A DNA stretch of 64,000 nucleotides from JAXDJH01 sp034663635. GTDB taxonomy: Bacteria > Actinomycetota > CADDZG01 > WHSQ01. The DNA lies in NCBI GenBank assembly GCA_034663635.1, contig JAXDJH010000019.1, positions 1 to 64,000 on the forward strand, in the 5' to 3' direction. The notes below the pieces were generated by a model that saw nothing but the letters and a program-made list of their open reading frames with translations, did no database searches and was not told where the DNA came from. Below are positions 8,030 through 17,740 of this stretch, in pieces (within the stretch, counting starts at the first letter, position 1; every line of letters starts with the position of its first letter). A program made the position numbers and the translations under genes.

Positions 8030-9025
8030 CTAGGACGCACCCCCCTCGGGTGCCTCGGATGCCTCGGTTGTCTCGGGTGCTTCGGTTGTCGCCTCGGGAG
8101 CGACCGGCGTCTCGGTCGGCGTCTCGGGCTCGACTGCCGGAGCCTCGGCTACTGGAGCCTCGGTTTCGGAAGCAGCTTTAGGAGCCTCGGCTTTGGGAGC
8201 CTCGGCTTTGGGAGCCTCGGCTTTGGCCGGCTCGATCTTGGACGTCTTCACCTTGGACGGCGCTTTCGCGGCGGTACGGGCTTTGCGCGCTTCGCGCTCT
8301 TTGGCCCCGCTGCCCACTGTCTCGCCTGCGGCCAGAGCTGCCTCACGACGAAGCCTTGCGGCGTCGCGAGCCGTCGCGTACATATCTTGGAACGGGCCCT
8401 TGTAGATCCAGACCTTCACGCCGATGCGACCGAACGTCGTCTTCGCTTCGGAGAAGCCGTAGTCGATGTCCGCCCTAAGGGTGTGCAGCGGCATCTGGCC
8501 TTCGATGTACCACTCGGTGCGACTCATCTCGGCGCCGCCGAGGCGTCCGGCGCACTGCACGCGGATGCCCTTGGCACCGTGGCGCATCGCGGAGCCGACG
8601 GCCTTCTTCATCGCTCGTCGGAACGAGACGCGGCTGGCGAGCTGCTCCGCAACGCCTTGGGCGATCAGCTGGGCATCGAGCTCGGGCTGCTTGACCTCGA
8701 TGATGTTCAACCGAACGTCGGTCGGCTTGCCGTACATCTTCGATTCCATCTCTTCGAGCTTCGAACGGAGACGCTCAGCCTCGGCCCCCCTGCGTCCGAT
8801 CACGATGCCCGGGCGAGCCGTGTGGGCATCGATGCGAACGCGTTCACGCGTGCGCTCGATGTCGATGCGGCTGATGCCGGCATGCGGAAGTTGCCCGAGC
8901 AGGTACTCGCGGATCCTCAGATCAGCTTCGAGGTAATCCTTGTACTGCTTCTCGGAGAACCATCTGGACTTCCAGTCGGTATGGATACCGAGACGGAAGC
9001 CGTATGGGTGGACTTTTTGACCCAT
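8030..9025 (-). CDS. rpsC: 30S ribosomal protein S3 (uS3) with long acidic C-terminal tail
   Basis: Residues 1 to about 215 are a normal S3: start MGQKVHPYGFRLG, KH-2 domain with PGIVIGRRGAEAERLR, and the C-terminal domain ending GVKVWIYKGPF. Residues from about 225 to 331 form a low-complexity Ala/Pro/Glu/Thr tail, first Lys-rich and then strongly acidic, containing EAPKA pentapeptide repeats. S3 is usually 210-275 residues. The tail would sit at the mRNA entry side. The ATG overlaps the rplV TAA by one base. Confidence 0.96.
   Translation of the reverse strand: MGQKVHPYGFRLGIHTDWKSRWFSEKQYKDYLEADLRIREYLLGQLPHAGISRIDIERTRERVRIDAHTARPGIVIGRRGAEAERLRSKLEEMESKMYGKPTDVRLNIIEVKQPELDAQLIAQGVAEQLASRVSFRRAMKKAVGSAMRHGAKGIRVQCAGRLGGAEMSRTEWYIEGQMPLHTLRADIDYGFSEAKTTFGRIGVKVWIYKGPFQDMYATARDAARLRREAALAAGETVGSGAKEREARKARTAAKAPSKVKTSKIEPAKAEAPKAEAPKAEAPKAASETEAPVAEAPAVEPETPTETPVAPEATTEAPETTEASEAPEGGAS
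8181..8225. repeat. Three perfect 15-bp tandem repeats inside rpsC
   Basis: Three identical copies of GGAGCCTCGGCTTTG lie head to tail. On the coding (minus) strand they encode the repeated KAEAP unit of the S3 tail. Such repeats can gain or lose units by slippage without breaking the frame. Confidence 0.9.
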
Positions 9026-9642
9026 TACTTATCCCCCTCGGTCTTGCGCTTTGTCGTCTTTTTGGCGGTGGTCTTTTTCGCCACCGTCTTCTTAGCAGTC
9101 GCCTTCTTTGCGGTTGTCTTCTTGGCAGTCGTCTTCTTGCGAGACGTCTTCTTCGGAGCTGCCTCCGTCGCCTCGCTCGCTTCCGTGGCCGACGCGTCGG
9201 TCGCCGGCTTGGCCCCGGAGTCCTTGCGCACCCTGCGAGTTATCTGCTTGGTCGCGGGACGCTCCGGAAGGATCGCGTGGTCCTCGGGGCGGCCGACAAC
9301 GATGGCGATGTGGCAGGTCCGCTTACGGATCCGAGTTGCACGGCCTTGGGCGCGGGGGCGGAAACGCTTCAGTGTCGGACCCTCGTCGGCCCAAGCCCTC
9401 ACGACGATGAGCTCGTCGGCGGGCAGACCGCGGTTGTTCTCTGCATTCGCGATAGCCGACTCGAGCACTTTGCCGACGACTGGGGAGGCACCTCGCGGGG
9501 TGAAGCGCAGCACGCGTCGTGCGTCCTCGACGTGGCGGCCACGGATCAGATCGATCACCTGACGAGCCTTGGTCGGGGACATGCGGATGTACCTCGCAGT
9601 AGCGATGGCCTCTTGAGCGTCCGGTTGTGTTTTGTAAGCCAT
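9025..9642 (-). CDS. rplV: 50S ribosomal protein L22 (uL22) with basic repeat tail
   Basis: The start ATG at 9642 gives MAYKTQPDAQEAIATARYIR; the core to about residue 115 is L22, with the tunnel beta-hairpin (GPTLKRFRPRAQGRATRI). Residues 150-205 are an unusual tail of AKKT/TAKK repeats like histone H1-type Lys/Ala proteins. L22 is typically 110-130 residues. A longer open frame upstream overlaps rpsS and is rejected. The stop TAA overlaps the rpsC ATG. Confidence 0.95.
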   Translation of the reverse strand: MAYKTQPDAQEAIATARYIRMSPTKARQVIDLIRGRHVEDARRVLRFTPRGASPVVGKVLESAIANAENNRGLPADELIVVRAWADEGPTLKRFRPRAQGRATRIRKRTCHIAIVVGRPEDHAILPERPATKQITRRVRKDSGAKPATDASATEASEATEAAPKKTSRKKTTAKKTTAKKATAKKTVAKKTTAKKTTKRKTEGDK

Positions 9643-9652
9643 ATCCCTGTCC

Positions 9653-9937
9653 CTACTTCGCCCTCGTAGAACGTTCCGCGGAGCCTCCGTGGCTGCGGAA
9701 CGCGCGGGTCGGCGCGAACTCGCCGAGCTTGTGACCCACCATCGATTCGGTGACGTAAACGGGAACGTGCTTGCGACCGTCGTGCACCGCGATCGTGTGA
9801 CCAACCATCTCTGGGATCACCGTCGACCGGCGTGACCACGTCTTGATTACACGCTTCTCGTTTTTCCTGTTCATCTCGCTGACCTTGATAGCAAGGTGGT
9901 CATCGATGAACGGGCCCTTCTTCAGACTCCTCGGCAT
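9653..9937 (-). CDS. rpsS: 30S ribosomal protein S19 (uS19)
   Basis: A 94-residue S19 with MPRSLKKGPFIDDHL, the RRSTVIPEMVGHTIAVHDG block and GHKLGEFAPTR. It contacts the A-site tRNA region of the 30S head together with S13. It sits between rplB and rplV as usual. Confidence 0.97.
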   Translation of the reverse strand: MPRSLKKGPFIDDHLAIKVSEMNRKNEKRVIKTWSRRSTVIPEMVGHTIAVHDGRKHVPVYVTESMVGHKLGEFAPTRAFRSHGGSAERSTRAK

Positions 9938-9940
9938 CTG

Positions 9941-10774
9941 CTAACGCCCTCTCTTCTTCCTGCGACGCCGGACGATCAGCTTGTCCGACGGCTTCTTCTT
10001 ACGGGTGCGGCCTTCGGGCTTGCCCCACGGGCTCACCGGATGGCGGCCTCCGGAAGACTTGCCTTCTCCACCACCGAGCGGATGGTCTACCGGGTTCATG
10101 GCGACGCCTCGGACGGAGGGACGCTTGTTTTTCCAGCGATTGCGTCCGGCTTTGCCGACCGAGACCAGTTCGGCTTCGGCGTTTCCGACCTCGCCGACCG
10201 TCGCGCGACAGTCGAGCGGCACCATACGCATCTCGCCCGACGGCAGACGAAGTGTTGCCTTCGTGCCCTCCTTAGCGATCAGCTGTACCGACGAGCCGGC
10301 CGAGCGAGCCATCTTCCCGCCGGCCCCAGGCTTCAGTTCGACGTTGTGAACGACCGTACCGACCGGGATGTTCCGGAGCGGCAGAGCGTTGCCGGGACGG
10401 ATATCCGCCTTCGCGCCGGACTGGATCACGTCGCCGACTTTCACTCTGTTCGGCATGAGGATGTAGCGCTTCTCGCCGTCCTTGTAGTGAAGAAGAGCGA
10501 TGCGAGCATTGCGGTTCGGGTCGTACTCGACGTGTGCGACCTTCGCCGGTACACCGTCTTTGGTGCGCTTGAAGTCGATGACGCGATAGCGGACCTTGTT
10601 TCCTCCGCCCTGGTGGCGCGTCGTCACACGGCCGTAGTTATTCCGGCCGGCCTTCTTGGGCTTGGGCTCGAGGAGCGACTTCTCAGGCTCGGCGCGCGTG
10701 AGTTCCTTGAAGTCCGAGTGGGACTGGAACCTGCGTCCCGGAGATGTCGGTTTCGATTTACGTATAGCCATCAT
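9941..10774 (-). CDS. rplB: 50S ribosomal protein L2 (uL2)
   Basis: A 277-residue L2, the normal length, needed for subunit association and the peptidyl transferase centre. The RNA-binding domain (RVTTRHQGGGNKVRYRVIDF) and the C-terminal GVAMNPVDHPLGGGEGK loop, with the conserved His close to the peptidyl transferase centre, are present. Two adjacent ATGs (10774 and 10771) are possible starts. Confidence 0.98.
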   Translation of the reverse strand: MMAIRKSKPTSPGRRFQSHSDFKELTRAEPEKSLLEPKPKKAGRNNYGRVTTRHQGGGNKVRYRVIDFKRTKDGVPAKVAHVEYDPNRNARIALLHYKDGEKRYILMPNRVKVGDVIQSGAKADIRPGNALPLRNIPVGTVVHNVELKPGAGGKMARSAGSSVQLIAKEGTKATLRLPSGEMRMVPLDCRATVGEVGNAEAELVSVGKAGRNRWKNKRPSVRGVAMNPVDHPLGGGEGKSSGGRHPVSPWGKPEGRTRKKKPSDKLIVRRRRKKRGR

Positions 10775-10781
10775 TGATCCC

Positions 10782-11093
10782 TTAAGTCGATGCCTGCTCG
10801 AAGATCTCGATCTTGTCGCCCTGTGCGAGTTTGACCACAGCTCGTTTCGTGTTGGGACGCGCTCCCTTCGTGTAACGGAAGCGCTTCTCCTTGCCTTTGC
10901 GGTTGATCGTGTTCACGGACACGACCTTGACGCCCCAGATCTTTTCGACCGCCTGGCGGATCTCGGTCTTATTGGCGTCAACGTGCACGTAGAACGTGTA
11001 AGCGTTCTGATCGATCAGCGAGTAGGACTTCTCGCTAACCACCGGAGCGATGATCACGTCGCGGGGGTCGCCCTTCGTTGATCTGCCGCTCAT
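10782..11093 (-). CDS. rplW: 50S ribosomal protein L23 (uL23)
   Basis: A 103-residue L23 at the nascent-chain exit, the docking site for trigger factor and SRP. The VVSEKSYSLIDQNAYTFYV motif and KIWGVKVVSVNT are typical. The ATG overlaps the rplD stop by four bases. Confidence 0.96.
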   Translation of the reverse strand: MSGRSTKGDPRDVIIAPVVSEKSYSLIDQNAYTFYVHVDANKTEIRQAVEKIWGVKVVSVNTINRKGKEKRFRYTKGARPNTKRAVVKLAQGDKIEIFEQAST

Positions 11094-11740
11094 GCGTTCA
11101 CCTCTTTCTTGCCAGCCCTGGAGGTGAGACTGTCCATCGCGCTCTTCGTGAAGAGCACGCTGTCTGCGACAAGCACGTCGTAGACCGAAAGCGAACCGAC
11201 GAGCGTGAAAGCGGCCGTCCCGAGATTGCGGAACGCACGATCTACGGTCTTGGAACCGTCGTCGGTCGGATCCAGCACGATGAGTATCCGGCCCTCGATC
11301 TCAGCCGTCTTGAGGAGGCCAGCTGCAGCTTTCGTCTTCAGCTCCGAGAAGCCATCGAGCACGTAGATCTGGCCGTCGGTTGCCTGCGACGCGAGCGCGC
11401 TCCTTAGAGCAGCGGCCCTCATCTTCTTATTGACCTTCTGTGTGTACTTGCGTGGCTTCGGTCCGAACACCACGCCACCGCCAACCCAGATGGGGCTGCG
11501 AGACGATCCGTGGCGAGCGCGACCGGTGCCCTTCTGGCGCCAGGGCTTCTTGCCGCCGCCTCGAACCTCGCTTCGGGTCTTCGTCGAAGCGGTGCCCGAA
11601 CGGGCCTCGGCGAGCTGGGCTTGAACAACCTGATGCATCAAAGGCTCGTTTACCTCGCCACCGAACAACTCCTCGGGCAGGTCATGCGTTCCAGTCGACT
11701 TCCCGGTGCCGTCCAGCACTTTCGCGGTGAGCTTCGCCAT
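11090..11740 (-). CDS. rplD: 50S ribosomal protein L4 (uL4)
   Basis: A 216-residue L4 with the tunnel-reaching loop (RGGGKKPWRQKGTGRARHG) and the SPIWVGGGVVFGP block. In several bacteria L4 autoregulates the S10 operon; no S10 leader was sought successfully here because rpsJ directly follows tuf. Confidence 0.96.
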   Translation of the reverse strand: MAKLTAKVLDGTGKSTGTHDLPEELFGGEVNEPLMHQVVQAQLAEARSGTASTKTRSEVRGGGKKPWRQKGTGRARHGSSRSPIWVGGGVVFGPKPRKYTQKVNKKMRAAALRSALASQATDGQIYVLDGFSELKTKAAAGLLKTAEIEGRILIVLDPTDDGSKTVDRAFRNLGTAAFTLVGSLSVYDVLVADSVLFTKSAMDSLTSRAGKKEVNA

Positions 11741-11742
11741 GA

Positions 11743-12408
11743 TCAGCTAGCCCTCCTCTGGCCGCCCCGCTGGCGCAGACGAATCGCGCTCCGCACCATC
11801 ACGAGTCCGCCGCGAGGGCCTGGGACCGCGCCACGGATCAGCAAGATGTTGCGCTCGGGATCCGCCTTGATGACTTTGAGATTCAGCGTCGTCACACGGG
11901 TGTGGCCCATGTGCCCCGCCATCCGGGTCCCCTTGAACACGCGAGCCGGAGTCGCACAAGCTCCGATGGAGCCCGGCGAACGATGTTTGCGCTGAGTACC
12001 GTGCGACGCGGAGAGCCCTTTGAAGTTGTGACGCTTCATGCCCCCAGCGAAACCCTTGCCTTTGGTGACTCCGACGACGTCGACGATCTCGCCCACCTCG
12101 AAGATGTCGGCCTTGATCTCGGTGCCGACCTCGTAACCAGCCATGTCGTCGATCCGAAGTTCAACGAGATGACGAGCACTGTCGATCTCGGCTTTCGCGA
12201 GATGCCCGGCCCGCGGCTTGGACGTGTGCTTCGCCTCGCCAAAGGCGAGCTGGATCGCCGAGTAACCATCCGTGTCGGGCGTCTTTATCTGGGCGACGCG
12301 ACAGGGCCCGGCCTCGACAACGGTTACGGGCACTGCCCGTCCCTGGTCGTCGAAGACCTGGGTCATACCGATCTTGCGACCGAGTATCCCTTTGACCTCT
12401 GAAGCCAC
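11743..12408 (-). CDS. rplC: 50S ribosomal protein L3 (uL3)
   Basis: A 221-residue L3 starting GILGRKIGMTQVFDDQGRAV after a short extension, with the GVTKGKGFAGGMKRHNF loop that reaches the peptidyl transferase centre. It follows rpsJ by 21 bases. Confidence 0.97.
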   Translation of the reverse strand: MASEVKGILGRKIGMTQVFDDQGRAVPVTVVEAGPCRVAQIKTPDTDGYSAIQLAFGEAKHTSKPRAGHLAKAEIDSARHLVELRIDDMAGYEVGTEIKADIFEVGEIVDVVGVTKGKGFAGGMKRHNFKGLSASHGTQRKHRSPGSIGACATPARVFKGTRMAGHMGHTRVTTLNLKVIKADPERNILLIRGAVPGPRGGLVMVRSAIRLRQRGGQRRAS

Positions 12409-12429
12409 TGATACCTCTTTCTGGTTTTG

Positions 12430-12741
12430 CTAGAGCTTGAGTTCAATGTCGACGCCGGCCGGGAGGTCGAGCCGTTGGAGCGAGTCGACCGTCTTGGGCG
12501 TCGGGTTGACGATGTCGAGGAGCCGCTTGTGCGTGCGCATCTCGAAGTGCTCGCGGCTGTCCTTGTCCTTGTGCGGCGAACGGATGACCGTGTAAACGGA
12601 TCGTTCGGTCGGAAGTGGGATCGGCCCGTTCACGCTCGCGCCCGTACGAGTGACCGTCTCGACGATCTTCTTGGCGCTCTGGTCTATGACCTCGTGGTCG
12701 TAGGCCTAGAGCCTGATCCTGATCTTCATTCCGCTCGCCAT
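12430..12741 (-). CDS. rpsJ: 30S ribosomal protein S10 (uS10), interrupted by in-frame TAG at codon 12
   Basis: From the ATG at 12741 the frame reads MASGMKIRIRL, then TAG at 12708-12706, then AYDHEVIDQSAKKIVETVTR and the rest of a full S10 to the stop at 12430. The total of 103 codons matches normal S10 length. The family has Lys (AAG) at this position (IRIRLKAYDH), one base away from TAG. The first start after the TAG is a GTG at 12633, which would lose the first 36 residues. TAG is a normal terminator elsewhere in the window (adk, rplR, rplF, rpsC), so general reassignment is unlikely. S10 is essential and doubles as the NusE antitermination factor. A sequence error, a strain-specific mutation, or suppression are the options. 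Confidence 0.9.
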
Positions 12742-12751
12742 GTCGTTGTTC

Positions 12752-13942
<1,191 letters not shown>

Positions 13943-13955
13943 CGCTCTCCCTTTC

Positions 13956-16112
13956 CTACTCGCCTCTGACCTGGCGCACGATCTCTTCTGCGATTGACGT
14001 GGGTACTTCCTGGTAGCTGTGGAACTGCATGGACGAGGTTGCTCGTCCCTGCGTACGACTGCGCAGCTCGGTCACGTAACCGAACATCTGACCCAACGGG
14101 ACGAGCGCTTTGACTATGCGGTCGCCGCCGCGCTGGTCCATGGACTCGATCTTTCCTCGACGGCCACTGATGTCGCCGATAACGTCGCCCATGAACTCCT
14201 CGGGCGTAACGATCTCGACTTCCATGATCGGCTCGAGAAGGATTGGCTTGCCCTTCTTAGCGGCAGCCTTGAAAGCCATCGAGCCGCAGATCTTGAAAGC
14301 CATCTCGGATGAGTCGACGTCGTGGTACGAGCCGTCGAGCAAGGTGACTCGGATGTCGACGACCGGATAACCGGCCAACACTCCTGAAGCCATGGCTTCC
14401 TGAACGCCCCCGTCGACAGCGGGGATGTACTCCGACGGGATTCGTCCACCGGTGATCTTGTTGATGAATTCGTATCCGCCCCCGGGACCCATCGGCTCCA
14501 GAGCGATCACGGTCTGAGCGAACTGACCCTTACCGCCGGTCTGCTTCTTGTAGACCTGATCGTGCTTCGGAACCGGCTCTTTGATCGTTTCGCGATAGGC
14601 GACCTGTGGCTTGCCCACGTTCGCGCCGACCTTGAACTCGCGGATGAGGCGGTCCACAAGGACGTCGAGGTGGAGCTCACCCATGCCCGAGATGATCGTT
14701 TGGCCCGTCTCGTCGTCGGTGTGGACGCGGAATGTCGGGTCCTCCTCCGAGAGACGCTGAAGGGCGGTGCCGAGCCTGTCTGAATCCTGCTTGGACTTCG
14801 GCTCGATAGCAACGTCGATGACCGGCGTCGGAAACGTCATCTGCTCGAGGAGAACGGGATCGCTCGGGTCGCAAATCGTGTCGCCCGTGAGCGTCTGCTT
14901 GAGGCCGACGACCGCGACGATGTCACCTGCGAAGACCGCGTCCTTGTCCTCTCGGTGGTTCGCGTGCATCTGCAGGATGCGTCCGATGCGCTCTTTGCGA
15001 TCGCGGGTCGAGTTCGTAACGGAGTCGCCCGCCTTCAGCGTCCCGGAGTACACGCGCAGATAGGTGAGGCGACCGACGTAGGGATCGCTCATGATCTTGA
15101 AAGCGAGGGCCGCGAACGGCTCGTTGTCATCCGGCTTCCGGAGAACGATCTCGCCGCTGCCCGGCCGGATCGCCTCCATCGGGGGAAGCTCGAGCGGGCT
15201 TGGGAGGTACCAAACCACCGCATCTAGAAGCGGCTGCACCGCTTTGTTCTTGAACGCCGAGCCGCAGAGGATCGGGTTGACCTCGCCCGACACCGTCGCC
15301 CGGCGGAGCGCCTTGCGGATCTGCTCGACGTCGGGATCCTGCTCGGCCACGTAGAGCTCCATCAGTTGCTCGTCGTGATCGGCCAGGACCTCGATCATGT
15401 CGTGGCGATATTGGTCCGCCTGCTCTTTCATGTCGTCGGGGATCGGACGGTCTTCCCACTGCTCGCCGTGGCCGTCGTCGGGCCAGTAGTGAGCGACCAT
15501 CGTGACCAGATCGACGACGCCGTGGAAGTTTTCCTCGGAGCCGATCGGAAGCTGGATAACGACGGGGGTCCCGTTTAGACGGTCCTCGATCATCGACACG
15601 GTGCGGAAGAAGTCGGCGCCGGTGCGGTCCATCTTGTTTACGAAGCAGATGCGCGGAACGTTGTATCGGTCGGCTTGACGCCACACCGTTTCGGACTGGG
15701 GCTCGACGCCGGCGACCGCATCGAACACGGCCACGGCGCCGTCGAGTACTCGAAGCGAACGCTCAACCTCGACCGTGAAGTCGACGTGTCCTGGGGTGTC
15801 GATGATGTTGATCCAGTAGCCCTTCCAGTTCGCAGTGGTCGCGGCAGACGTGATCGTGATGCCGCGCTCCTGCTCCTGGACCATCCAGTCCATGACGGCA
15901 GCGCCTTCGTGGACCTCGCCGATCTTGTAGGTCTTGCCCGTGTAATAGAGGATGCGCTCGGTCGTAGTCGTCTTGCCCGCGTCGATGTGAGCCATGATCC
16001 CGATGTTGCGGGTATGGCTGAGCGGGTACTCGCGGATTAGCGGACCCCCGCCCTTCACCTCGCGAAGCTGAGGCTTCTTCTCTTGATCTTGCTTCTGCGC
16101 TGCTTCAGCCAT
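13956..16112 (-). CDS. fusA: Elongation factor G
   Basis: A 718-residue EF-G that drives translocation. The G1 motif AHIDAGKTTT begins near residue 41 after a roughly 25-residue charged N-terminal extension; RGITITSAATT, DTPGHVDF and NKMDRTGAD follow. Domains II-V are complete up to the C-terminal SYQEVPTSIAEEIV. It is transcribed with rpsG and tuf. Confidence 0.98.
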   Translation of the reverse strand: MAEAAQKQDQEKKPQLREVKGGGPLIREYPLSHTRNIGIMAHIDAGKTTTTERILYYTGKTYKIGEVHEGAAVMDWMVQEQERGITITSAATTANWKGYWINIIDTPGHVDFTVEVERSLRVLDGAVAVFDAVAGVEPQSETVWRQADRYNVPRICFVNKMDRTGADFFRTVSMIEDRLNGTPVVIQLPIGSEENFHGVVDLVTMVAHYWPDDGHGEQWEDRPIPDDMKEQADQYRHDMIEVLADHDEQLMELYVAEQDPDVEQIRKALRRATVSGEVNPILCGSAFKNKAVQPLLDAVVWYLPSPLELPPMEAIRPGSGEIVLRKPDDNEPFAALAFKIMSDPYVGRLTYLRVYSGTLKAGDSVTNSTRDRKERIGRILQMHANHREDKDAVFAGDIVAVVGLKQTLTGDTICDPSDPVLLEQMTFPTPVIDVAIEPKSKQDSDRLGTALQRLSEEDPTFRVHTDDETGQTIISGMGELHLDVLVDRLIREFKVGANVGKPQVAYRETIKEPVPKHDQVYKKQTGGKGQFAQTVIALEPMGPGGGYEFINKITGGRIPSEYIPAVDGGVQEAMASGVLAGYPVVDIRVTLLDGSYHDVDSSEMAFKICGSMAFKAAAKKGKPILLEPIMEVEIVTPEEFMGDVIGDISGRRGKIESMDQRGGDRIVKALVPLGQMFGYVTELRSRTQGRATSSMQFHSYQEVPTSIAEEIVRQVRGE

Positions 16113-16134
16113 GACTGTCCCGAGCGTCCCTTCG

Positions 16135-16605
16135 TTACCAGCGGTAGTGAGCGAAGGCCTTGTTGGCCTCGGCCATCTTGTGCATGTCTTCGCGGCGCTT
16201 CACCGCGGACCCAGCGCCGCCAGAGGCGTCGAGGATCTCGCCGGCGAGACGATCCGCCATCGTGCGTTCGCGACGCAGGCGCGAGAAGTTAACGAGCCAG
16301 CGGATCGCAAGAGTGGTGCCGCGTCGAGAGATGACCTCGACGGGCACCTGGTAGGTCGCTCCACCCACCCGGCGGGAACGAACCTCCAAAAGTGGCTTGA
16401 TGTTGTCGATCGCCTTTTTGAGGATCGGCAACGGATCCTTGCCGGTCTTGTCGCCTACCTTGAGGAGTGCGTTGTAGACGATGCCCTCGGAAAGCGTTCG
16501 CTTACCCCTCGTCATGATCCGGTTCTGGATCTGGGTGACGAGAAGAGAGTTGTAGATCGGGTCGGGAAGAAGTTCTCGGCGGTCGGCCGGGCCCTTACGA
16601 GGCAT
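16135..16605 (-). CDS. rpsG: 30S ribosomal protein S7 (uS7)
   Basis: A 156-residue S7, the primary binder that nucleates the 30S head. It starts MPRKGPADRRELLPDPIYNS and contains RRVGGATYQVPVEV and the ending NKAFAHYRW. The ATG shares one base with the rpsL TGA (TGATG). Confidence 0.98.
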   Translation of the reverse strand: MPRKGPADRRELLPDPIYNSLLVTQIQNRIMTRGKRTLSEGIVYNALLKVGDKTGKDPLPILKKAIDNIKPLLEVRSRRVGGATYQVPVEVISRRGTTLAIRWLVNFSRLRRERTMADRLAGEILDASGGAGSAVKRREDMHKMAEANKAFAHYRW

Positions 16606-16979
16606 CAGCTACCGCCCTTCTTCGCGCCGTAGCGAGAGCGGGACTGAACCCGGTCGCGCACGCCGGCGGTGTCCAGGGTGCCGCGGATGATCTTGTAGCG
16701 GACGCCCGGTAGGTCCTTAACCCGGCCCCCACGGACGAGCACGATCGAATGCTCCTGGAGGTTGTGTCCGATGCCCGGGATGTAAGCGGTGATTTCGATA
16801 CCTGAGGTGAGGCGGACTCGAGCGACCTTGCGGAGAGCGGAGTTCGGCTTCTTGGGAGTGGTCGTGTAAACGCGGGTGCAAACGCCCCGGCGCTGCGGCG
16901 ACCCCTTAAGGGCCGGCGACTTCGACTTCTCCTTCTTTGACTGGCGCCCTTGTCGCACCAGCTGCTGGATCGTCGGCAA
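16605..16979 (-). CDS. rpsL: 30S ribosomal protein S12 (uS12)
   Basis: A 124-residue S12 at the decoding centre. I place the start at TTG 16979, which gives the family N-terminus MPTIQQLVRQGR and has AGGAG upstream; the frame stays open to 17033, but that part is not S12-like. The decoding loops TTTPKKPNSALRK (Lys43 region) and GGRVKDLPGVRYK (Lys88 region) carry the streptomycin-sensitive residues. Confidence 0.96.
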   Translation of the reverse strand: MPTIQQLVRQGRQSKKEKSKSPALKGSPQRRGVCTRVYTTTPKKPNSALRKVARVRLTSGIEITAYIPGIGHNLQEHSIVLVRGGRVKDLPGVRYKIIRGTLDTAGVRDRVQSRSRYGAKKGGS

Positions 16980-17352
16980 AGCCTCTCCTCTTTCCTCGGC
17001 GGGCCTCCGGCCCGACATCATCTCGCCGGGCACAGCCCGACACGCTCAACGCCCGCACGCAGCGGGCTTTCCGTTCGGCGGGACACAACTGCTGCCCCGC
17101 GCCTCACCTCTATGTGGCGCGACTAAGGCGCCTTTTCCACGGTCTGGCCGAGAGATAGGGGCCGGTGTGAACCGGTTTGTCCTCCCAGCTGACGCTGACG
17201 CTCGGCGATTAACCCCGACTCCGACGGTTCCCGGGGCAACCGGGCCTGCCAAAGCTCACCGAGCTCGGGTTGCTACTAGGTTCCCGCCACCCGTCGACCG
17301 GCATGCTTGCGCCCGGTCGTGTGGCGCGGGGATCGCACCCTTTCAGGCGCGA
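16980..17352 (-). promoter_or_regulatory. Long untranslated leader of the rpsL operon
   Basis: About 370 bases separate the predicted transcription start from the rpsL TTG, and no protein is supported there. On the transcript strand several GC-rich hairpins can be drawn, for example GCCCGC-TGCGT-GCGGGC at about 17052-17068 and CCGGTTCACACCGG at 17161-17174. I do not recognise a known ribosomal-protein leader or riboswitch. The rest of the gap, 17388-17494, holds no other feature I can identify. Confidence 0.4.
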
Positions 17353-17358
17353 CGCAGG

Positions 17359-17387
17359 AGGATAAACGCCCAGGTGAGTACGGTCAA
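17359..17387 (-). promoter_or_regulatory. Predicted sigma-A-type promoter of the str operon
   Basis: On the minus strand TTGACC (17387-17382), a 17-base spacer and TATCCT (17364-17359) form a near-consensus housekeeping promoter facing rpsL. The start of transcription would be near 17352. Confidence 0.6.
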
Positions 17388-17494
17388 ACAGCCTTCGGCC
17401 GCCTCTCCACGTTGTTCCCAGCCGCTGAAAGAGTTTAACGAGCCGCATAAGCGGACATCCCCGACTGAAGGTATCGAGCGGGCTTAGCCGAATC

Positions 17495-17737
17495 ATGGGG
17501 CAGACGATGGGAATGGAACGAGCGCGCGTAAGTCACGAACTCCGAACACCGCTTGCGGTGATCAAAGGCGCGCTCCAGATGGCGTTGCGCCACCCAACCC
17601 AAAGGGAAAAGTGGATCGACATGGCCCTCCGACAGACCGAGGTCCTGGAACGGGCGATCTCCGAGATCGAATCTCAGCTCCCCGAGGGCGCCACGCTCGA
17701 TGAGGCCTCTCGGGTAGTCGCCATCGAGCTCGGCTGA
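17495..17737 (+). CDS. Lone HisKA-type phosphoacceptor peptide
   Basis: An 80-residue protein whose residues 13-30 (VSHELRTPLAVIKGALQM) match the H-box of histidine kinase dimerisation domains, with the phosphoacceptor-type His before ELRTPL. The remainder is a helical stretch like the second HisKA helix. There is no sensor, membrane segment or HATPase domain, so it cannot autophosphorylate by itself. It reads away from rpsL and stops three bases before the lysyl oxidase gene, so the two probably form an operon. It could be a truncated kinase remnant or a phosphotransfer/dimerisation module. Confidence 0.7.
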   Translation: MGQTMGMERARVSHELRTPLAVIKGALQMALRHPTQREKWIDMALRQTEVLERAISEIESQLPEGATLDEASRVVAIELG

Positions 17738-17740
17738 GCC

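Noticed and set aside
8181..8225. CRISPR-like short repeats
   Set aside because: The three 15-bp units are contiguous, without spacers, and encode protein repeats in rpsC; the same holds for the nusG repeats.
7595..9562. 655-residue open frame on the plus strand
   Set aside because: It is the antisense shadow of rplP, rpsC and rplV, with Leu/Gly/Arg repeats that mirror the S3 tail repeats; no start signal or family.
12430..12741. Reassignment of TAG to an amino acid in this organism
   Set aside because: adk, rplR, rplF, rpsC, tuf and all four small peptides end in TAG at family-consistent positions, so TAG works as a stop here.
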